From Polaromonas sp047303325 (lineage in GTDB: Bacteria > Pseudomonadota > Gammaproteobacteria > Burkholderiales > Burkholderiaceae_C), in the NCBI RefSeq assembly GCF_047303325.1, contig NZ_JBKBEX010000020.1, forward strand, positions 32,087 through 96,086: 64,000 bases of DNA. The letters are read 5' to 3'. A program made the translations under genes and the position numbers. The notes below the pieces were generated by a model. That model was not told the origin of the DNA. It saw only the letters and a list, made by a program, of their open reading frames with translations, and made no database searches. This document shows positions 8,895-17,595 of this stretch, piece by piece; within the stretch, counting starts at the first letter, position 1; every line of letters starts with the position of its first letter.

Positions 8895-9167
8895 GATTTG
8901 TAACAAGAGGTTTCCCTGCTTTTAGCGTCTTGCCTCATTGAACGGTCTTGTCAGCTCAAAAAGGTCTTTGCCATGCGCCCAGGAAGGTTGAAGGAAAAAA
9001 CAGTGCTGTCCAGTGCCACCGCCCAAGGCACAGGACTGGCCTGCGCACGGGTTTGCGCCGGGCAGGGGATCCGGATGAGCGCGGCGGGCATCCATCCGGC
9101 CGGCGACGAGACGCGTTTTGCCACCGGCCGGACCCTCTGAGCCACACCCAAGCGCCTGCAACCATCC

Positions 9168-10703
9168 ATGACACCTCTTGTGGCCATCAACGATCTGTGC
9201 AAATCCTTTCCGGGGGTGCGGGCGCTGCACAACGCCCGGCTTGAGATCGTTGCCGGCGAAGTGCACGCCCTGATGGGCGAGAACGGGGCAGGCAAATCGA
9301 CCCTCATGAAGGTACTGGCCGGGGTCTACCAGAAGGATTCGGGTGAGATCTGCATCGACGGCCAGCCGGTCGAGATCGCCAGCCCGCGCGCTGCCCAGGC
9401 GCTGGGCATAGGCATCATTCACCAGGAGCTCAACCTGATGGGCCACCTGAGCGTGGCGCAGAACATCTTCATCGGACGCGAGCCGCGCGGGCGGTTGGGC
9501 CTGTTCATCGACACTGAAAAAATGGCCCGCGACACGGCGGCGATCTTCGAGCGCCTGCACCTGAACCTGGAGCCGCACACGCTGGTCTGCGACCTGACGG
9601 TGGCGCGCCAGCAGATGGTCGAGATCGCCAAGGCGCTGTCCTTCGACTCACGCGTGCTGATCATGGACGAGCCCACCGCCGCGCTGAACAACGCCGAAAT
9701 CGAGGACCTGTTCCGCATCATCGGCCAGCTCAAGCGCCAGGGCGTCGGCATCGTGTACATCTCGCACAAGATGGATGAGCTCAAGCGCATCTCGGACCGC
9801 GTGACGGTGATGCGCGACGGCCAGTACATCGGCACCGTGCCGACGGCCACCACCAGCATGGACACCATCATCGGCATGATGGTCGGGCGCGCCCTGCTGG
9901 AGGATGAGAGGCCTGCGCAAGCCGGCCAGGGCGGGGAGACCCTGCTGGAGGTGCGCGGCCTCAATCGCGGCCGCACCGTCAAGAACGTCAGCTTCAGCGT
10001 GCGCAGCGGCGAGATCCTGGGGTTTGCCGGCCTGATGGGCGCCGGTCGGACCGAAGTGGCGCGTGCCGTGTTCGGCGCCGACAAAAAGGATTCGGGCGAG
10101 ATATGGGTCAAGGGTCGCCGGGTTGAAGTGCGCAGCCCGGCCGATGCGGTCGGGCACGGCATCGGCTATCTGTCGGAAGACCGCAAGCACTTCGGCCTGG
10201 CCACCGGCATGGACGTGCAGACCAACATCGTGATGACGAGCCTGCGGCGCTTTCTGAGCTTCGGATTCCTTCTCAAGCCCGCGGCCATACAGGGCGCGGC
10301 GGCCAAGCTGATCGCGCAACTGGGCATCAGGACACCGAGCGCGCTGCAAAGAGTGGCGCTGCTGTCGGGCGGCAACCAGCAAAAAATCGTGATCGCCAAA
10401 TGGCTGGTGCGCGATTGCGACATCCTGTTTTTTGACGAGCCCACACGCGGCATCGACGTGGGCGCCAAGAGCGAAATCTACAAGCTGCTCAATGCGCTGG
10501 CGGCGCAGGGGCGCGCGATCGTGATGATCTCCTCGGAACTGCCCGAGGTGCTGCGCTTGAGCCACCGCATCGTGGTGATGTGCGAGGGCCGCGTCACCGG
10601 CGAGCTGTCGGCCCGCGATGCCACGCAGGAAAAAATCATGCAGCTAGCCACCCGGCGCGAAGCCCCGGCGGCCGCTTCCGGTGCGGTTGCCGCCGCTTTT
10701 TAA
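9168..10703 (+). CDS. Sugar ABC importer, duplicated ATP-binding subunit (RbsA type)
   Basis: A cytoplasmic ATPase of 511 residues with two nucleotide-binding domains in tandem, as in RbsA, XylG and MglA. Domain 1 has Walker A GENGAGKST and Walker B VLIMDEPTAA. Domain 2 has the degenerate Walker A GLMGAGRTE, the signature-like LSGGNQQK and Walker B ILFFDEPTRGID. It powers uptake of a monosaccharide through the permease encoded 24 bases downstream. It heads the operon of ATPase, permease and binding protein, followed by two catabolic enzymes and a porin. The substrate is not fixed by this subunit; the neighbours suggest a deoxy sugar such as L-fucose or a relative. Confidence 0.93.
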   Translation: MTPLVAINDLCKSFPGVRALHNARLEIVAGEVHALMGENGAGKSTLMKVLAGVYQKDSGEICIDGQPVEIASPRAAQALGIGIIHQELNLMGHLSVAQNIFIGREPRGRLGLFIDTEKMARDTAAIFERLHLNLEPHTLVCDLTVARQQMVEIAKALSFDSRVLIMDEPTAALNNAEIEDLFRIIGQLKRQGVGIVYISHKMDELKRISDRVTVMRDGQYIGTVPTATTSMDTIIGMMVGRALLEDERPAQAGQGGETLLEVRGLNRGRTVKNVSFSVRSGEILGFAGLMGAGRTEVARAVFGADKKDSGEIWVKGRRVEVRSPADAVGHGIGYLSEDRKHFGLATGMDVQTNIVMTSLRRFLSFGFLLKPAAIQGAAAKLIAQLGIRTPSALQRVALLSGGNQQKIVIAKWLVRDCDILFFDEPTRGIDVGAKSEIYKLLNALAAQGRAIVMISSELPEVLRLSHRIVVMCEGRVTGELSARDATQEKIMQLATRREAPAAASGAVAAAF

Positions 10704-10726
10704 AAACCACACCGAAACGACCACAC

Positions 10727-11725
10727 ATGACCGTCTCCAAGTTGCTGCAGGGTATCAAGACTGCGGCTTTCAGTAGCAACACCCGTCAAAAGCTGTTGGC
10801 GTTTGCCAGCTTGCTGGGGTTGCTCATTTTCTTCAGCATGGCCTCGCCGAGTTTCATGCAGACCGACAACATGGTGGGCATCTTGCAGGCCACCGCGGTC
10901 AACGGCGTTCTGGCGATCGCCTGCACCTTTGTCATCATCACCTCGGGCATAGACCTGTCGGTCGGCACCTTGATGACATTTTGCGCGGTCATGGCCGGGG
11001 TGGTGCTGACCTATTGGGGCCTGCCCTTCTACCTGGGGGTGTCGGCGGCGATTTTTTTCGGCGCGCTCTCGGGCTTTATCTCGGGCGTGCTGATTGCCAA
11101 ACTGAAGATTCCGCCCTTTATTGCCACGCTGGGCATGATGCTCATGCTCAAGGGCCTGTCGCTGGTCATCACCCATTCCAAGCCGATCTACTTCAACGAC
11201 ACGCCCGAGTTCCCGCTGATTGCCCAGGACTCGCTGATCGGCTACTTCCTGCCCGAGCTGCCCATTCCCAACGCGGTACTGATCCTGTTTGTGGTGGCGG
11301 TGGTCTCCAGCCTGATATTGAACAAGACGGTGCTGGGCACTTACACCTTCGCGCTGGGCAGCAACGAAGAGGCGGTGCGCCTGTCGGGCGTGAACGTGGA
11401 CCGCTGGAAGATCATCGTCTACACCCTGAGCGGCGCGATCTGCGGCATCGCCGGCCTGCTCATCGCTTCGCGCCTCAATTCCGCGCAGCCGGCGCTGGGC
11501 CAGGGCTATGAGCTGGATGCGATTGCCGCCGTCGTGATCGGCGGCACCTCGCTTAGTGGCGGGGCCGGCACCATCCTGGGCACCATCATCGGCGCTTTCA
11601 TCATGAGCGTGCTGACCAACGGGCTTCGCATCATGTCGGTGGCCCAGGAATGGCAGACCGTGGTGACCGGCCTGATCATCATCGCGGCGGTGTACGCCGA
11701 CATCCTGCGAAAGCGCAAGTCCTAG
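10727..11725 (+). CDS. Sugar ABC importer, permease subunit (RbsC type)
   Basis: An inner-membrane permease of 332 residues with about 8-10 hydrophobic segments. The family segment TSGIDLSVG is followed by the cytoplasmic coupling region around LGSNEEAVRLSGV and the late GGTSLSGG. The ATG 24 bases after the ATPase stop gives MTVSKLLQG; the frame is open further upstream, but that part overlaps the ATPase gene and lacks family similarity. It works as a homodimer with the RbsA-type ATPase and receives sugar from the binding protein encoded next. Confidence 0.92.
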   Translation: MTVSKLLQGIKTAAFSSNTRQKLLAFASLLGLLIFFSMASPSFMQTDNMVGILQATAVNGVLAIACTFVIITSGIDLSVGTLMTFCAVMAGVVLTYWGLPFYLGVSAAIFFGALSGFISGVLIAKLKIPPFIATLGMMLMLKGLSLVITHSKPIYFNDTPEFPLIAQDSLIGYFLPELPIPNAVLILFVVAVVSSLILNKTVLGTYTFALGSNEEAVRLSGVNVDRWKIIVYTLSGAICGIAGLLIASRLNSAQPALGQGYELDAIAAVVIGGTSLSGGAGTILGTIIGAFIMSVLTNGLRIMSVAQEWQTVVTGLIIIAAVYADILRKRKS

Positions 11726-11807
11726 CAAGGAGAACCCCAAACCCCGCCCCTGCCCACGTTTGATTTGGATATTCATTGCAACACCTCATAACGATACGGA
11801 GACAAAC

Positions 11808-12755
11808 ATGATTTTGAAACGCACATTCCTGAGCCTCGCGCTGGGCCTCGGCCTGGCCTCCACCCTGAGCACCACGGCGCTGGCCGCCGACGAGATCTAC
11901 ATCCCGATGGTCTCCAAGGGTTTTCAGCACCAGTTCTGGCAGGCCGTCAAAGCCGGCGCGGAGCAGGCCGGCAAGGACTACAAGGTCAAGGTGACCTTCG
12001 AGGGCCCCGAGAGCGAGAGCATGGTGGACAAGCAGATCGACATGTTCGCAGCGGCGCTGGCCAAAAAGCCTTCGGCCATCGGCTTTGCCGCGCTGGACAG
12101 CAAGGCGTCCATCCCGCTGCTGAAAAAAGCCCAGGCCGCCAAGATTCCGGTCATCGCCTTTGACTCGGGCGTGGACAGCGACATCCCGGTGACCACGACC
12201 ACCACCAACAACGTGGCCGCCGCTGCCCTGGCCGCCGACAAGATGGCCGAGCTGATCGGCAAGAGCGGCGACGTGGCCCTGGTGGTGCACGACCAGACCA
12301 GCCGGACCGGCATTGACCGCACCGAAGGCTTTGTCAACCGCATCAAGTCGACCTACCCGAACATCAAGATCGTGAGCGTGCAGTACGGCGGCGGCGACCA
12401 GCTCAAATCCACTGAGATCACCAAGTCCATCCTGCAGGCCAACCCCAACCTCAAGGGAATTTTCGGCGCGAATGAAGGCTCGGCCATAGGCGCGCTGAAC
12501 GGCGCCAGGGAGATGAAGCGCAAGGTGGTGATCATCGGCTACGACTCCGGCAAGCAGCAAAAAGCCGCCATCCTCGACGGCTCCATGGCCGGCGCCATCA
12601 CCCAGAACCCGGTCGGCATCGGCTACAAGACCGTGGAAGCGGCGGTCAAGGCCCTCAAGGGCGAGAAGCTGCCCAAAGTCATAGACACCGGCTTTTACTA
12701 CTACGACAAGTCAACCATCAACGATCCCAAGATCGCGGCGGTCCTGTACGACTGA
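11808..12755 (+). CDS. Sugar ABC importer, periplasmic binding protein (RbsB type)
   Basis: A 315-residue periplasmic protein. The signal peptide ends in TTALAADE. The mature part shows the two-lobe RbsB fold: EIYIPMVSKGFQHQFWQ at the start (aromatics for sugar stacking), IPVIAFDSGVDSD in the first crossing, FGANEGSAIGAL and VVIIGYDSGKQQ in lobe 2, and AITQNPVGIGYKT near the end. A GGAGAC element sits shortly before the ATG. It delivers the sugar to the permease/ATPase encoded upstream. Confidence 0.93.
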   Translation: MILKRTFLSLALGLGLASTLSTTALAADEIYIPMVSKGFQHQFWQAVKAGAEQAGKDYKVKVTFEGPESESMVDKQIDMFAAALAKKPSAIGFAALDSKASIPLLKKAQAAKIPVIAFDSGVDSDIPVTTTTTNNVAAAALAADKMAELIGKSGDVALVVHDQTSRTGIDRTEGFVNRIKSTYPNIKIVSVQYGGGDQLKSTEITKSILQANPNLKGIFGANEGSAIGALNGAREMKRKVVIIGYDSGKQQKAAILDGSMAGAITQNPVGIGYKTVEAAVKALKGEKLPKVIDTGFYYYDKSTINDPKIAAVLYD

Positions 12756-12827
12756 TGGCTGGCGCGGCCCCAAGACCGCGCCATGCACTGAAGTGTGGGC
12801 CGCAAGTGGGTCGCACTTCTTTCAACA

Positions 12828-12867
12828 GGCAAACAGACGAACACGCAAACAGGCAAACAGGCAAACA
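12828..12867 (+). repeat. Five tandem 8-bp units before the dehydratase start
   Basis: Units read GGCAAACA, GACGAACA, CGCAAACA, GGCAAACA, GGCAAACA, then a partial GGCA. They occupy the leader just 12 bases before the dehydratase ATG. The period of 8 is not a multiple of 3, so copy-number change would shift any frame reading through it, and it would also change the leader length. No clear Shine-Dalgarno is present between the repeat and the ATG. Confidence 0.85.
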
Positions 12868-12879
12868 GGCACTTTCTCT

Positions 12880-14160
12880 ATGAGCGTTATCCAATCCATG
12901 CGTGTCATCGACGTGCGTTTTCCCACGTCGCGGCATCTCGACGGCTCGGATGCGATGAATCCTGACCCGGACTATTCGGCCGCCTATGTAGTGCTCGAGA
13001 CCGGCAAGCCGGGGCTCGAAGGCCATGGCTTGACCTTCACCATAGGCCGGGGCAATGAGATCTGCTGCGCCGCTATCGAAGCCCTGCGCCACCTGGTGGT
13101 CGGCCTGGACATGGACTGGGTGACCGAGGACATGGGCCGCTTCTGGCGCCACATCACCTCGGACAGCCAGCTGCGCTGGATAGGCCCCGACAAGGGCGCC
13201 ATCCACCTGGCGACGGCCGCCGTGGTCAATGCCGTGTGGGACCTGTGGGCCAAACAGGAGGGCCTGCCCGTGTGGAAGCTGGTGGCCCGCATGAGCCCTG
13301 AAGAGATCGTCCGCCTGATCGACTTTCGCTACATCACCGACTGCATCACGCCAGCCGAAGCGCTGGCGCTCTTGAAGCGGCAAGCCGCCGGCAAGGACGA
13401 GCGGCTGCGGACGCTGGAGCGCGAAGGCTACGCCTGCTACACCACCTCCGCCGGCTGGCTGGGTTACGACGACGAGAAGCTCAGGCGCCTGGCCCAGGAG
13501 GCGGTGGATGCGGGCTTCTCGCATATCAAGCTCAAGGTGGGCCGCGACCTGCAGGACGACATCCGGCGGCTGCGTGTCGCCCGCGAGGTGCTCGGCCCCG
13601 ATCGCGCGCTGATGATCGATGCGAACCAGGTATGGGACGTGGACCAGGCGATTGAGTGGCTGGGCCATCTGGGCTTTGCCAAGCCCTGGTTCATCGAGGA
13701 GCCGACCTGCCCCGACGACGTCGAGGGCCACCGCCGCATCCGCGAGGCGGTGAAGGGCGACATGCAGGTCGCCACCGGCGAGATGTGCCAGAACCGTGTC
13801 ATGTTCAAGCAGCTCATCATGCGCGGCGCGATTGACGTGGTGCAGATCGACGCCTGCCGGCTGGGCGGGGTCAACGAGGTGCTGGCCGTGATGTTGATGG
13901 CCGCCAAATACGGGCTCAAGGTGTGCCCGCATGCCGGCGGCGTCGGCCTGTGCGAATACGTGCAGCACCTGTCGATGATCGACTACCTCTGCATAGCCGG
14001 CACCAAGGAAGGCCGGGTCATCGAATACGTGGACCACCTGCACGAGCATTTTGTGGACCCCTGCGTGATTCGCAACGCCGCCTACATGCCGCCGCAGCGG
14101 CCTGGCTATTCGATCGAAATGAAGCCCGAATCGCTGGCTCGCTACGCCTTCAGGGGCTGA
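12880..14160 (+). CDS. L-fuconate dehydratase-like enolase-superfamily enzyme
   Basis: Predicted to remove water from an aldonic acid, most likely L-fuconate, giving the 2-keto-3-deoxy acid. It has 426 residues. An N-terminal capping domain is followed by the (beta/alpha)7-beta barrel with the mandelate-racemase-type catalytic set: KLK at about 217-219, Asp in MIDANQ at 247, Glu pair in FIEEP at 273-274, GE at 300-301, Asp in VQID at 324 and His in CPHAGG at 351. This spacing agrees closely with what I recall of characterised L-fuconate dehydratases. The Mg ligands and acid/base residues are all present. The start was chosen at the ATG after the 8-bp repeats. It sits between the sugar importer and an SDR dehydrogenase, which fits a non-phosphorylating route. 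D-arabinonate or L-rhamnonate remain possible. Confidence 0.85.
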   Translation: MSVIQSMRVIDVRFPTSRHLDGSDAMNPDPDYSAAYVVLETGKPGLEGHGLTFTIGRGNEICCAAIEALRHLVVGLDMDWVTEDMGRFWRHITSDSQLRWIGPDKGAIHLATAAVVNAVWDLWAKQEGLPVWKLVARMSPEEIVRLIDFRYITDCITPAEALALLKRQAAGKDERLRTLEREGYACYTTSAGWLGYDDEKLRRLAQEAVDAGFSHIKLKVGRDLQDDIRRLRVAREVLGPDRALMIDANQVWDVDQAIEWLGHLGFAKPWFIEEPTCPDDVEGHRRIREAVKGDMQVATGEMCQNRVMFKQLIMRGAIDVVQIDACRLGGVNEVLAVMLMAAKYGLKVCPHAGGVGLCEYVQHLSMIDYLCIAGTKEGRVIEYVDHLHEHFVDPCVIRNAAYMPPQRPGYSIEMKPESLARYAFRG

Positions 14161-14234
14161 TGCCCTCCGCCCCTTTATTGCCCCCTTTATTAATTGACCA
14201 ACCCCCAAGCAACACCCAGGACCGGAGCCCCTTG

Positions 14235-15017
14235 ATGAATTTGCACCTTCAAAACAAGATCGTCATCGTCACCGGCGGCGGTGCCGGAATCGGCGGGGCC
14301 ATCAGCCTGCAGCTGGCACGGGAGGGGGCCGTGCCGGTGATCTTCGGCCGCAGCCCTCTGCTGCCGGAGTTTTCCGCGGCCCTGCGTGAGATCGGCGTCC
14401 GACACGGATTTTTCCAGTTGAACCTTGAGGACGAAGCGGCCTGCCGCGCCGCGGTGCAGGGCACCGTGGCCGAATTCGGCGGCATTGATGCGCTGGTCAA
14501 CAACGCCGGCGTCAACGACAGCGTCGGCCTGGAGGCGGGCCGTGAGGCCTTCGTGCGCTCGCTGGAATCCAACCTGACGCACTGCTACCTGATGGCCCAT
14601 CTGTGCCTGGACCAGCTCAAGGCCAGGCGCGGCGCCATTGTCAATATTTCCTCCAAGACGGCGCTCACCGGCCAGGGCAATACCAGCGGCTACGTCGCGG
14701 CCAAGGCGGCGCAGCTGGGCTTGACACGTGAATGGGCGGCCGCGCTGGCGCCGCATGGCGTGCGAGTCAATGCGGTGCTGCCGGCCGAAGTCATGACGCC
14801 GCTCTATGAAAAGTGGCTCAAGACCTTTGACGACCCGGCGGCGGCGCTCGCCGACATCACGGCCCGCATTCCCCTGGGCCGGCGCATGACGACCGACCGC
14901 GAAATTGCCGACACGGTGGTGTTCCTGCTGTCCGACCGCGCTTCACATACCACCGGCCAGTGGATCCATCCCGATGGCGGCTATGTGCACCTGGACCGGG
15001 CCTTGCCTGCCCGCTGA
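14235..15017 (+). CDS. SDR-family sugar or sugar-acid dehydrogenase
   Basis: An NAD(P)-dependent short-chain dehydrogenase of 260 residues. The Rossmann motif TGGGAGIGG is at about 13-21, NNAG at about 90, and the catalytic Ser (NISSKTAL) with Tyr-x3-Lys (GYVAAKAA) follow. The C-terminal DGGYVHLDRA tail is usual for sugar-related SDRs. In this context it is either the L-fucose (sugar) dehydrogenase at the head of the pathway or the 2-keto-3-deoxy-L-fuconate dehydrogenase after the dehydratase; sequence alone does not decide. It lies 74 bases after the dehydratase gene on the same strand. No lactonase or aldolase/hydrolase gene follows. Confidence 0.85.
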   Translation: MNLHLQNKIVIVTGGGAGIGGAISLQLAREGAVPVIFGRSPLLPEFSAALREIGVRHGFFQLNLEDEAACRAAVQGTVAEFGGIDALVNNAGVNDSVGLEAGREAFVRSLESNLTHCYLMAHLCLDQLKARRGAIVNISSKTALTGQGNTSGYVAAKAAQLGLTREWAAALAPHGVRVNAVLPAEVMTPLYEKWLKTFDDPAAALADITARIPLGRRMTTDREIADTVVFLLSDRASHTTGQWIHPDGGYVHLDRALPAR

Positions 15018-15222
15018 TCGCGATGAACCGACACCCTTACCCATACCAACAAGGCGCAAACGCCATGTGCGGCTGCCGGCTACCGGGCTTGAAAAAGCAC
15101 GATGAGCCTGCGGCCAGATTTTCCCCGCCCGAACCGGGTTCGCTTTGGGCAGCCATGCCGGCGAATGGGCATATCCGGACTTCTTCAACCGACTCAATCC
15201 AACCATAGAAAAGAGACAAACC

Positions 15223-16281
15223 ATGAAAGCTGCTTTACGTACTATCTCCCTGGGTGTTGCCTGCGCGGCCGTGCTGGCGCCACAGATGGCTTCGGCCCAG
15301 TCCTCCGTCACCCTGTACGGGCGTGTCGTATCGGGCCTGGCCTATATCGACAAGGTGTATGACCCGGTGGCCAACGCCAGCTTCTCCAAAACCATGGTGG
15401 CCAGCAACCAGTGGGGCACCAGCATGTGGGGCATGAAGGGCAAGGAAGACCTGGGCGGCGGCCTGGCGGCCAACTTCCTTGTCGAAAGCGGTTTTGAACT
15501 GAAAAACGGCTCGACCGGCGGGGCACTGTTCAACCGCCGCGCCTATGTCGGCCTGTCCAATGACAGCTGGGGCAGCTTCCGCTTCGGCAAGAACCTGTTC
15601 ATCAGCAATGATGTGTGGGACCTGGACCCGACCGGCCAGCAGTGGGTGGGTAGCGCCACCCTGGTCAGGGGCCGCAACTGGCCCGGCGCGAACAATGTGG
15701 TCGAGTATTCGACGCCGAATATGGGCGGCTTTAACGCCACCGCGCAGATCTCGCTCGGTGAGCAGGCGGGCAACAGCAAGGCCAACCGCGGCGAAGGCTT
15801 TTCGCTGACCTACGCGAACCAGGACCTGATGCTGCGCGCCATCTATTCCCAGCGCCATAATGCTGCCGGCACCTTCACGGATGTTTTCAACACCTCCAAG
15901 GAAACCATCATCGGCGGTACGTACAAGTTCGGCCCGGCCAAGCTGTATGCCGCCTACGACTACATCACCGCACCCGAGGCGGCCCTCACCGCCGCGTCCA
16001 AGCTCAAGCATGCCTGGGTCGGCGTTCGCTACGACCTGACGCCGGCGATGACGCTGATCGGTTCGGTCTTCCGTGTCACATCCGACCGCGTGGCCGGCAA
16101 GGCCACCCTGGGCATGGTGGGGGTGGATTACAGCATGTCCAAGCGCACGCTGCTGTACGCGTCGTTCGGCAATGTCAGCAATTCCAGTGGCGCCAACTTC
16201 GGGGTGGACGGGGTCTCGGGCAATCCGGCGGTCAACCAGTCGCAGAGAACCATTTACGCGGGTATTGCGCATAGTTTTTAA
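15223..16281 (+). CDS. General diffusion porin, Burkholderiales type
   Basis: An outer-membrane trimeric beta-barrel of 352 residues for passive entry of small solutes. It starts at MKAALRTISLG with a signal peptide ending ASAQ. The mature protein begins with SSVTLYGRVVSGL, the standard first strand, contains the constriction-loop region after FRFGKNLF, and ends with the C-terminal Phe needed for BAM recognition (YAGIAHSF). The position after the sugar importer and enzymes suggests it feeds that pathway, possibly with its own promoter in the 205-base gap. A strong terminator follows. Confidence 0.93.
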   Translation: MKAALRTISLGVACAAVLAPQMASAQSSVTLYGRVVSGLAYIDKVYDPVANASFSKTMVASNQWGTSMWGMKGKEDLGGGLAANFLVESGFELKNGSTGGALFNRRAYVGLSNDSWGSFRFGKNLFISNDVWDLDPTGQQWVGSATLVRGRNWPGANNVVEYSTPNMGGFNATAQISLGEQAGNSKANRGEGFSLTYANQDLMLRAIYSQRHNAAGTFTDVFNTSKETIIGGTYKFGPAKLYAAYDYITAPEAALTAASKLKHAWVGVRYDLTPAMTLIGSVFRVTSDRVAGKATLGMVGVDYSMSKRTLLYASFGNVSNSSGANFGVDGVSGNPAVNQSQRTIYAGIAHSF

Positions 16282-16354
16282 AGAAACCGGCCAGGTCGCC
16301 GGGCGCGCTTAGGCGGCGTCCGGCGGCCCAGCGCCTTTCTGGGTTCAATACATG

Positions 16355-16387
16355 GCCACTTGCGCAGGCGCCACCTGCGCAAGTGGC
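16355..16387 (+). terminator. Rho-independent terminator after porin gene
   Basis: A perfect 14-bp stem (GCCACTTGCGCAGG pairing with CCTGCGCAAGTGGC) with a 5-base loop CGCCA, followed at once by TATTTTTAT. The stem can extend by three more pairs at the base. This closes the sugar operon. Confidence 0.9.
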
Positions 16388-16482
16388 TATTTTTATGCTC
16401 CGCGTTTCCTCCTTCGGCTGCCGGGATGCGAGTGTGCAGTCCTTATCCGCAGTCCGCGCAGCCCTGGGCGACAATCAGCGCC

Positions 16483-17436
16483 GTGCTCAGCATTCTTTTT
16501 GTCACCTTCCCCTTTTTCGCCCTGGTGCTGTGCGGCTATCTTGCCGCGCGCCGCGGCCTGCTTCCGCAACTGGCCATCCCCGGCCTCAACACCTTTGTGC
16601 TGTATTTCGCGCTGCCCTGCATGCTCTACCGCTTCGGCGCCGGCACGCCGGTGGCGCAGCTGCTGGACGCCAGCCTGGTGGCCGTCTACCTGCTGTGCGC
16701 GCTGCTGATCGTGGCTTTCACCGTGATGTTCACGCGCAAGGGCCGCATCGCCTGGAACGACGCGTCTTTCGGCGCGCTGGTCGCGGCCTTTCCCAATACC
16801 GGCTTCATGGGCGTGCCGCTGCTGGTGGCGCTGCTGGGCGCGCAGGCCGCCGGCCCGGCCATCGTCACCATCCTGGTTGACCTGCTGGTCACGAGTTCGC
16901 TGTGCATCGCGCTGTCGCGGCTGGACTCGGCCGACATTCACGGCGCCGAGGTCGCCGCGAAGAACGCGCTCAAGGGCGTGGCGCTCAACCCCATGCCCTG
17001 GGCCATCGTGCTGGGCGCGCTGTCCTCCGGCCTGGGCCTGGCCCTGCCCGGGCCGGTGATGCAGACCGTGGGCCTGCTGGCCGACGCGGCCTCGCCGGTG
17101 GCGCTGTTCACCATAGGCGCGGTGCTGGCGCGCTCGCAGATGAACAGCACGCAGGCCACGCCGCTCAGGGACTATGTGCCGGTGGCGCTCATCAAGCTGG
17201 TGGTCCATCCGGTGCTTGTCGGCCTGGTGGGGCTGGGCGCCATCGCGCTGGGCGTGCCGCTGCAGCGTTTTGCGCTCACCGTGATCGTGCTGGTGGCGGC
17301 CCTGCCCAGCGCCAGCAATGTCGCGCTGCTGGCCGAGCGCTTCGGCGCCGACAACGGCCGCATCGCGCGCATCATCCTGCTGTCCACGGTGCTGGCCTTC
17401 TTCAGCTTTTCGGCGGCCGTGGCCTTGCTGACCTGA
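16483..17436 (+). CDS. AEC-family (auxin efflux carrier-like) membrane transporter
   Basis: An inner-membrane protein with about 10 hydrophobic segments and the two five-helix halves of the AEC family. Bacterial members export or import small organic acids such as malate or malonate. The GTG start (VLSILFVTFPF) gives 317 residues, the usual length. The frame is open upstream, but that part has no hydrophobic character and lies against the terminator. Family segments are FALPCMLYRFG, GALVAAFPNTGFMGVPL and the late VLVAALPSASNVALLAERFG. It stands alone between the porin terminator and the ECF42 promoter; the substrate is unknown. Confidence 0.85.
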   Translation: MLSILFVTFPFFALVLCGYLAARRGLLPQLAIPGLNTFVLYFALPCMLYRFGAGTPVAQLLDASLVAVYLLCALLIVAFTVMFTRKGRIAWNDASFGALVAAFPNTGFMGVPLLVALLGAQAAGPAIVTILVDLLVTSSLCIALSRLDSADIHGAEVAAKNALKGVALNPMPWAIVLGALSSGLGLALPGPVMQTVGLLADAASPVALFTIGAVLARSQMNSTQATPLRDYVPVALIKLVVHPVLVGLVGLGAIALGVPLQRFALTVIVLVAALPSASNVALLAERFGADNGRIARIILLSTVLAFFSFSAAVALLT

Positions 17437-17494
17437 GGCCGCGCGCCGTTTCCCGGCGCTGTTACAAAAAAGCCGAAAAAAGACGGCGCCATGT

Positions 17495-17534
17495 TGTCGA
17501 TTTGCCCGCCGGCCGCTCGTCGTACCGGTAGAGC
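17495..17534 (+). promoter_or_regulatory. Predicted ECF42-dependent promoter, copy 1
   Basis: TGTCGA, 17-base spacer, then CGTCGTACCGGTAGAGC. The same two blocks occur upstream of the SRPBCC gene with a 16-base spacer. From memory, the published ECF42 target motif has TGTCGA at -35 and CG(A/T)C at -10, which both copies fit. It lies 62 bases before the first YCII gene. Confidence 0.75.
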
Positions 17535-17595
17535 GGCATTTTTGCCGGGGCTGTCCCGGCAAGCGCTCCCAACGCCAACCTTCAAGGAGTCCGAT

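Larger units (their letters stand above)
8661..9167. promoter_or_regulatory. Divergent control region between iclR-type gene and sugar importer operon
   Basis: A 507-base stretch with no supported gene. Its middle part (about 8685-8900) is clearly more AT-rich than the surroundings and should hold the promoters of both divergent transcripts and the operator repeats listed separately. From about 8900 to 9167 it becomes GC-rich again and forms a long leader of the importer mRNA. Short open frames there have no Shine-Dalgarno, no recognisable product and atypical composition, and I regard them as chance. Confidence 0.6.

Noticed and set aside
8948..9244. Short open frame in the importer leader
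   Set aside because: It overlaps the importer ATPase start in another frame, has no ribosome site and no recognisable product.
12828..12867. CRISPR-like repeat array
   Set aside because: The units are 8 bp and directly adjacent with no spacers, and no cas gene is present.
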